A stretch of DNA of 11,681 nucleotides from Pullilachnospira_A gallistercoris (lineage in GTDB: Bacteria > Bacillota > Clostridia > Lachnospirales > Lachnospiraceae): contig DVHM01000120.1 of NCBI GenBank assembly GCA_018712125.1, forward strand, positions 1 to 11,681. Reading direction: 5' to 3'. The position numbers and the translations under genes are program-made. Shown piece by piece: positions 7,669 through 11,681 of this stretch (positions within the stretch are counted from its first letter, which is position 1; every line of letters begins with the position of its first letter). Below the pieces are notes generated by a model. The model saw nothing but the letters and a program-made list of their open reading frames with translations. It had not been told where the DNA came from and did not search any database.

Positions 7669-8112
7669 ATGAAGAAATTTCAAGGACGGGTGGTTTCCCC
7701 CGGAGAAGTGAGTGCCCAAGCGGTGGTAACCCATGGTGGACTGAACACCCTGGCTTCCTTTCAGAAGGCGCTGCAGTTTGGCGATAAGAAGGCGACCTGC
7801 GGAGACCAGAACAATCCGGATCTGTACGGAAAGCAGATGGCGGGGAAGGCGCTGTGCCTGCCCCAGACCATCGGCTCTACCACAGGCGGTCTGGTGCTCT
7901 ACTGTGCCTGCGCCATGAAACGGCAGCCGGCCTGCATGCTCTTCTCGGAACCCATCGATTCCCTGGCTGCAGCGGGAGCTGTGCTGGCGGACGTGTGGCT
8001 GGAAGATGTTTCCATGCCGGTTATCGACTCCCTGGGGGAGGATTTTCTGAACTATGTGAAGGATGACATGACGATTACTGTGAAGGAAGGCGGCGTGGTG
8101 GAAGTCTCCTGA
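7669..8112 (+). CDS. Aconitase X small (swivel) subunit, DUF126 family
   Basis: This 147-residue protein is the swivel-domain partner that completes the aconitase X active site with the large subunit directly upstream. Family features are visible: GRVVSPGEVSAQAVV at the N-terminus, KALCLPQTIGSTTGGLVLY carrying the conserved Ser/Thr-rich substrate loop (usually GSSSGS, here GSTTGG), and a central FSEPIDSLAAAGAVLAD stretch. Two starts are possible. ATG 7663 overlaps the large subunit stop (ATGA) but leaves only 3 nt after GGGAGG (7654-7659). ATG 7669 leaves 9 nt and begins at MKKFQGRV, so it is preferred; the difference is two residues. Its immediate 3' side carries the operon terminator. Identity is well supported by sequence and by adjacency to the large subunit. 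Confidence 0.9.
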   Translation: MKKFQGRVVSPGEVSAQAVVTHGGLNTLASFQKALQFGDKKATCGDQNNPDLYGKQMAGKALCLPQTIGSTTGGLVLYCACAMKRQPACMLFSEPIDSLAAAGAVLADVWLEDVSMPVIDSLGEDFLNYVKDDMTITVKEGGVVEVS

Positions 8113-8144
8113 GAAGGAGAAGAACCGGATCCGTCAAAAATATC

Positions 8145-8186
8145 GGGCGGGAGAACTTCTGAGAGAGGTTCTTCCGCCCTTTTTTT
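8145..8186 (+). terminator. Intrinsic terminator of the OYE-aconitase X operon
   Basis: A 12-base-pair GC-rich stem is formed by GGGCGGGAGAAC (8145-8156) and GTTCTTCCGCCC (8168-8179), with one G-U pair and an 11-base loop. Seven T follow (8180-8186). It lies 32 nt after the small-subunit stop and separates that operon from the bile salt hydrolase gene. Confidence 0.92.
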
Positions 8187-8243
8187 GTATGTGTCGGAGA
8201 GACAAAAAGCGGCTGCGTATAAAAAAGATGAAAATGCCAAATA

Positions 8244-8270
8244 CTTCGGTTGGGAAGATTTTCCCGAAAG
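8244..8270. other. Imperfect dyad in the bile salt hydrolase leader
   Basis: GGGAA (8252-8256) and TTCCC (8261-8265) form a short inverted repeat around GATT, extended loosely by TTCGG on the left and CCGAA on the right with a two-base bulge. It lies 13 nt before the ribosome binding site. It could be an operator half-site pair or a small RNA hairpin; there is no T-run, so it is not a terminator. Low certainty of function. Confidence 0.3.
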
Positions 8271-8295
8271 AAGATGGATATGAGGAGGAAACGGT

Positions 8296-9282
8296 ATGTG
8301 CACAGCAGTCTCTTTTCGCCCGAAGGATCACTATTTCGGCCGCAATCTGGATCTGGAACTCTCTCTGGGAGAGCAGGTCATTGTCACACCCAGAAACTAT
8401 GTCTTTGATTTCCGCTGTGTTCCGCCCATCCGGCGGCATTATGCCATGATTGGCGTGGGAATCCTCAGAAAAAATTATCCCCTGTATTATGATGGCGTCA
8501 ATGAAAAGGGCCTTGCCATGGCGGGACTGAATTTTCCCGGCTACGCCCGCTACCGCCCGCCCAGAGAGCGAATGGACAATATCGCGCCCTTCGAGTTGAT
8601 CCCCTGGATTCTCGGGGAATGTGCCGATGTCCATGAGGCAGTGGGGAAGATGCGATATCTGAATCTGGTCAAGATTCCCTTTGACGCCGAGCTCACGCTG
8701 GCGCCGCTTCACTGGATGATCTCGGATCAGGAGCGATCGGTTGTGGTGGAACCGCTGAAGGAGGGGCTGCGCATCTATGAAAATCCCGCCAATGTGCTGA
8801 CCAACAATCCCCCTTTTGAATATCATCTGCTTCATCTGGCGCAGTTTATGGGCCTTTCTGCGGAGAAGCCGGTCAATCGTTTTTCGAAGAAGATCCCACT
8901 GAAACCCTATTCTCTGGGAATGGGCGCCGCGGGCCTTCCCGGGGATCTGTCCTCCCCCTCGCGATTTGTCCGGGCTGCCTTTACCTGTGCCAATGCGGTA
9001 AGCGGCGAGGACGAGGAGGAGAACGTCAGCCAGTTTTTTCATATTCTGGGATCGGTGGAACAGCAGGCCGGCTGCGCGAGAGCCGGGGATAACCGGTGGG
9101 AGCGGACCGTCTATGCCTCCTGCTGCAATACCAAGAGCGGCGTCTATTACTATACCACGTACCATAACTGCCGGATCACAGCGGTGGATCTGTTCGCGGA
9201 GCCTCTGGCAGGCGGGAAATTGTCGTTCTATCCGCTGCGCACCGGGGCGGATATTTTCTGCGAAAATCGTCGGAAAAGTTGA
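8296..9282 (+). CDS. bsh: Choloylglycine hydrolase, probable bile salt hydrolase
   Basis: This is an N-terminal nucleophile amidase of 328 residues, the usual length for bile salt hydrolases, expected to cut glycine or taurine from conjugated bile acids in the cytoplasm. After removal of Met1, Cys2 becomes the nucleophile. The rest of the catalytic set is visible: Arg16 and Asp19 in GRNLD, Asn79 in MAGLNFPG, the Asn pair at 170-171 in LTNNPPF and Arg223 in SSPSRFVRAAF. No signal peptide is present, and Cys2 follows Met directly, which fixes the start; AGGAGG at 8283-8288 lies 7 nt upstream. The related penicillin V acylases share this fold, but LTNNPPF and GLPGDLSSPSRFVRAAF are typical of bile salt hydrolases. 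The glycine or taurine preference cannot be told. It stands after the operon terminator, so it probably has its own promoter, which I could not place with confidence. Confidence 0.9.
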   Translation: MCTAVSFRPKDHYFGRNLDLELSLGEQVIVTPRNYVFDFRCVPPIRRHYAMIGVGILRKNYPLYYDGVNEKGLAMAGLNFPGYARYRPPRERMDNIAPFELIPWILGECADVHEAVGKMRYLNLVKIPFDAELTLAPLHWMISDQERSVVVEPLKEGLRIYENPANVLTNNPPFEYHLLHLAQFMGLSAEKPVNRFSKKIPLKPYSLGMGAAGLPGDLSSPSRFVRAAFTCANAVSGEDEEENVSQFFHILGSVEQQAGCARAGDNRWERTVYASCCNTKSGVYYYTTYHNCRITAVDLFAEPLAGGKLSFYPLRTGADIFCENRRKS

Positions 9283-9311
9283 TAATACACTATTTCGAAG
9301 CCGCCTTTATA

Positions 9312-9340
9312 TTGAAAAGGTAATCTCAAATTTTTATAGT
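9312..9340 (+). promoter_or_regulatory. Sigma-A type promoter for the LytTR regulator operon
   Basis: TTGAAA (9312-9317) and TATAGT (9335-9340) are separated by exactly 17 bases within an AT-rich gap that stands out from the GC-rich surroundings. Each box matches its consensus at five of six positions. Transcription would begin near 9347, leaving a leader of about 45 nt before ATG 9391. No AgrA-like direct repeat was found beside it. Confidence 0.65.
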
Positions 9341-9390
9341 AGATCTGTGTGTTTTTTGATGTGTGAAGGAAATGAGAAAGGAGTCTTACG

Positions 9391-10086
9391 ATGCACATTG
9401 GAATTTGCGACGATGAAATTGCGGAACTGCAGTCTCTGAAGAGGATGATAGAAAGCTACTGCGACGCCCACGGGCTGGAAGCGGAGATTCATCTTTTCGC
9501 TTCCGGGGTGGAGCTGCTGTCGGAGTCGGAACACCTGGATTTGCTGTTTTTGGATATCGCGATGCCCGGAGTGGACGGCATTGAGGCGGGCAGGCGGTTT
9601 CGCAAAAGAAATCCCCGATGTAAGATTGCCATGGAAACCTGTCGGGAGGACCGGATACGGGAGGCCTTTTACCTGGAGGCTTACCGGTTTCTGCCAAAAC
9701 CCCTGCGAGAAGCGGATGTGTGGGAAGCGCTGGAGGGGTTTGAGGAGAGCAGGGCGGGGTACCGCAGGATTTCGTTGTGGGAGATGCGTCAGAAGGTCGA
9801 GGTCCGACAGAGAGAAATTGTTTACATCCAGACTTATGACAGTTATACGGAGTACATCGTCGGAAATCGCCTGATGAGAAGTGAGAGATCCCTTCACGAC
9901 CTGGAAAAAGAGCTTGACCCCAAGCTCTTTTTTCGTGTGAATAAAAAGTATATTGTCAATTTTTCCTATATTGAAGGATACGACAATGGGATACTGACCA
10001 TCCGGGACACACCGATGACGGTATCCAGAAGGAAGAAAAAGGATTTTGAGAAAAAATATCGGGACTATGATCTCTATTTTCGTTGA
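9391..10086 (+). CDS. LytTR-family response regulator, copy 1 (AgrA/LytR-like)
   Basis: This 231-residue two-component regulator has a receiver domain (about 1-120) and a C-terminal LytTR DNA-binding domain (about 131-231). Receiver residues are present: acidic pocket ICDDE (Asp7, Asp8), phospho-acceptor Asp55 in FLDIAMPG, Thr83 in METCRED and Lys103 in LPKPL. The LytTR half has IVYIQTYDSYTEYIV and FFRVNKKYIVNFSYIE. AAAGGAG at 9377-9383 lies 7 nt before the ATG. It is followed after 31 nt by a paralogue of exactly the same length, aligning without gaps; I count about 158 identities in 231 (68%), so the pair arose by tandem duplication. An AgrC-like kinase lies downstream, so a peptide quorum-sensing or similar signalling role is a reasonable inference; targets are unknown. 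Confidence 0.93.
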   Translation: MHIGICDDEIAELQSLKRMIESYCDAHGLEAEIHLFASGVELLSESEHLDLLFLDIAMPGVDGIEAGRRFRKRNPRCKIAMETCREDRIREAFYLEAYRFLPKPLREADVWEALEGFEESRAGYRRISLWEMRQKVEVRQREIVYIQTYDSYTEYIVGNRLMRSERSLHDLEKELDPKLFFRVNKKYIVNFSYIEGYDNGILTIRDTPMTVSRRKKKDFEKKYRDYDLYFR

Positions 10087-10117
10087 CCGGGCTAAAAAAC
10101 ATTTTGAGGAGTTACAA

Positions 10118-10813
10118 ATGGATATAGGAATCTGCGATGACGATATGAAAACGCTGCTGTCACTGAAGGAAACGGTAACGGAGTACTGCAAATCCAAGGG
10201 ACTGGAGGGAGAGGTTCATCTTTTTGCCTCGGGCGGAGAACTGCTCGCTCTGTCCGGGCATCTGGATCTGATGTTTCTGGATATTGAAATGCCGGGGCTG
10301 GATGGAATTGAGGTGGGAAAACGTTTCCGCAGAAAAAACGGCCGCTACAAGATTGTGATGGAGACCTGCCGGGAGGATCGCGTTCTGGACGCTTTTCATC
10401 TGGAGGCCTGCCGTTTCCTTCTGAAACCGCTGAAGAGGCAGGACGTCTGGGAGGCGCTGAATGTCTTTGCAAAAAGTCTCGTGGGCAGCAGTACCATCAC
10501 GCTGTGGGAAATGCGCCAGCGGGTGGAGGTTTCCCAGCGGGACATTGTGTACGCCCAGACTTACGACAGCTATACGGAATATATTGTGGGAGATCATCTG
10601 ATGCGAAGCGAGCGGTCTCTTCTGGAGCTGGAGCGGGAGTTGGACCCGAGGCTGTTTTTCCGCATAAACAAGAAGTATATTGTAAATTTTTCCTATATTG
10701 AAAGCTATGACAACGGAGAGTTGTCAATTCGGAAAAAGAAGATGAAAGTTTCCCGCAGAAAAAAGGGGGAGTTTGAGCGGCGCTACCGGGAATTTGATCT
10801 GTACTTCCGGTAG
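10118..10813 (+). CDS. LytTR-family response regulator, copy 2 (tandem paralogue)
   Basis: This is the second 231-residue receiver-LytTR regulator, collinear with copy 1. The receiver keeps ICDDD (Asp7, Asp8), Asp55 in FLDIEMPG, Thr83 and Lys103 in LLKPL, so it should be phosphorylated normally. The DNA-binding half is closer to copy 1 (about 77 of 101 identical from residue 131) than the receiver is (about 77 of 120), with a run from 131 to 200 near 83%. This suggests that both may bind similar DNA sites while responding to different or altered kinase contacts. ATG 10118 follows GAGGAG (10106-10111) by 6 nt; an upstream in-frame ATG at 10046 lies inside copy 1 and is not used. It is likely on the same transcript as copy 1 and the kinase that begins 78 nt later. 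Confidence 0.92.
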   Translation: MDIGICDDDMKTLLSLKETVTEYCKSKGLEGEVHLFASGGELLALSGHLDLMFLDIEMPGLDGIEVGKRFRRKNGRYKIVMETCREDRVLDAFHLEACRFLLKPLKRQDVWEALNVFAKSLVGSSTITLWEMRQRVEVSQRDIVYAQTYDSYTEYIVGDHLMRSERSLLELERELDPRLFFRINKKYIVNFSYIESYDNGELSIRKKKMKVSRRKKGEFERRYREFDLYFR

Positions 10814-10891
10814 ATCGGGCGCGGGAGGGAAAAGGGGGGTAAATCGGCTGGAAACAGCATGAGAACAGACAAAAGAGAAGGGATGAAAGGC

Positions 10892-11681
10892 ATGACGAAC
10901 TGGGCACAGTTTGGGATATTGCTGGCAATTTATCTGATAGAGAGTGTAAAGTACTGTCTCGGAACGGAGATTTTCTTTCGCAGGACGATCCGGCGGAAGT
11001 GGATTTTTGCGGTCGGATTCGCGGTGTTGACCGTCGGGCTGCTGACGGTTGACTTCGGATATGAGGAAGCGATGCTGTTTATGTACGGCGTGGTGTTTGC
11101 CGGGCTGGCTATCGGGATGCGTCAGGGCGGTAAAGGGAAAGGCGCGGATGTCTTTTTGTTGATTCTGCTGATGACATCGCTGGATGAGAGTATTTCTGCT
11201 GTTACAAAATTTGTGGAAATGGAAAGTGAGGGAATTAGCCGGGTAACGTATTTAAAAACTCTTATAGATACTACAATTGTACTGATATTGCTCTGTTTCA
11301 TATGGATATTTAAGAAATCAACGTCGAAAAAGAAGTTTGCTTTAAAATTTAGACTTAATATATTGGTGGAATTCTGCTGGGTTCTTACATTGATTATCAT
11401 TGGCATGCTAAATTACACGAAGCTATATATTGATAACAAAAATTTCCAATTAGTGGTGGGGATATTAGTGGCGATTGCATATATCAGCTTTTTTATTTTG
11501 ACATGGTTACTGGTTTTTTATTATAGCGAAAGTGAAAAGACAAAAAGAGAACTTCAAATGGAAAGACATATGAAAAAGCAGCAAGTAGATTATTTTCATA
11601 AACTTTTAGAAAAGGAAGAAGAGACAAGAAAGTTTCGTCACGATATCGGAAATCATTTGATTGTACTCAGTGAATTGACAG
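10892..11681 (+). CDS. AgrC-like sensor histidine kinase, 3' truncated by window edge
   Basis: An open frame runs off the window end; about 263 residues are visible. The N-terminal part has about six to seven hydrophobic segments (near residues 6-22, 37-53, 60-76, 86-103, 122-140, 157-173 and 187-210), as in peptide-sensing kinases such as AgrC. A charged helical linker then leads to the phospho-acceptor motif RKFRHDIGNHLIVL, with His250, of the AgrC/HPK10 type. The ATPase domain is beyond the edge. It probably phosphorylates one or both upstream LytTR regulators. The frame is also open to ATG 10859 and 10883; 10892 is preferred because AGAAGGGA (10876-10883) lies 8 nt before it and the protein then starts just before the first membrane segment. 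Base composition drops sharply inside the gene near 11150 (residue 87). The sensed signal is unknown; a peptide is inferred from family. Confidence 0.85.
   Translation, partial: MTNWAQFGILLAIYLIESVKYCLGTEIFFRRTIRRKWIFAVGFAVLTVGLLTVDFGYEEAMLFMYGVVFAGLAIGMRQGGKGKGADVFLLILLMTSLDESISAVTKFVEMESEGISRVTYLKTLIDTTIVLILLCFIWIFKKSTSKKKFALKFRLNILVEFCWVLTLIIIGMLNYTKLYIDNKNFQLVVGILVAIAYISFFILTWLLVFYYSESEKTKRELQMERHMKKQQVDYFHKLLEKEEETRKFRHDIGNHLIVLSELT

Noticed and set aside
8195..8223. Possible bile salt hydrolase promoter with TATAAA at 8218-8223
   Set aside because: The element 17 bases upstream (CGGAGA) matches the -35 consensus at only three of six positions, so it is too weak to call.
8134..9165. Minus-strand open frame of 343 codons
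   Set aside because: It runs across the terminator and opposite the bile salt hydrolase, whose catalytic residues are all in place; no domain is seen.
9304..9320. CCTTT/AAAGG hairpin after the bile salt hydrolase as a terminator
   Set aside because: The stem is only 5 bp and AT-rich, no T-run follows directly, and it overlaps the better-supported -35 box at 9312.
11122..11406. Minus-strand frame of 94 codons in the AT-rich part
   Set aside because: It is antisense to the kinase frame, which continues in phase to the FRHDIGNHL motif.

Overview
The window looks like a chromosomal segment of a gut-type anaerobic Clostridia, most likely Lachnospiraceae-like. The evidence is a GC-rich clostridial coding style with strong AGGAGG ribosome binding sites, a bile salt hydrolase, an iron-sulfur/flavin ene-reductase, a rubredoxin-fused flavin reductase and LytTR/AgrC-type signalling genes. 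All genes lie on the + strand. The family level is inferred; there is no rRNA or other marker to place it more exactly.

Layout. (1) 1-4242 is a tight run of three unlike genes: the 3' part of a RecD2-type helicase with a small in-frame repeat in its tail, a membrane diguanylate cyclase starting 7 nt after it, and a flavin reductase-rubredoxin fusion (Hrb-like) 29 nt further on. (2) 4247-8186 is a well-delimited transcription unit. It has an extended -10 promoter at 4247-4275, an old-yellow-enzyme ene-reductase (FMN/4Fe-4S/FAD type), the aconitase X large subunit, the aconitase X small (swivel) subunit overlapping it, and a strong intrinsic terminator at 8145-8186. (3) 8296-9282 is a choloylglycine hydrolase (bile salt hydrolase) with the full catalytic set. 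(4) 9312-11681 is a signalling unit: a sigma-A type promoter at 9312-9340, two tandem paralogous LytTR response regulators of identical length (231 aa each), then an AgrC-like sensor kinase cut off by the window end.

How they may work together. The most interesting part is unit 2. Aconitase X enzymes dehydrate hydroxy-acid substrates, and OYE reductases of this architecture reduce activated C=C bonds. The operon therefore reads as a dehydrate-then-reduce module, possibly an electron sink on a carboxylic acid; the substrate is not known from sequence. The neighbouring bile salt hydrolase allows, but does not prove, a bile-acid link for the OYE. Unit 4 shows a sharp GC fall (about 57% to about 32% by hand count) inside the kinase gene near 11150, which suggests a mosaic or recombined signalling locus running out of the window.

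The stretches between genes are all short (under about 185 bases). They hold the promoters, ribosome binding sites and terminator listed. No tRNA, rRNA, CRISPR array, transposase or riboswitch was recognised.
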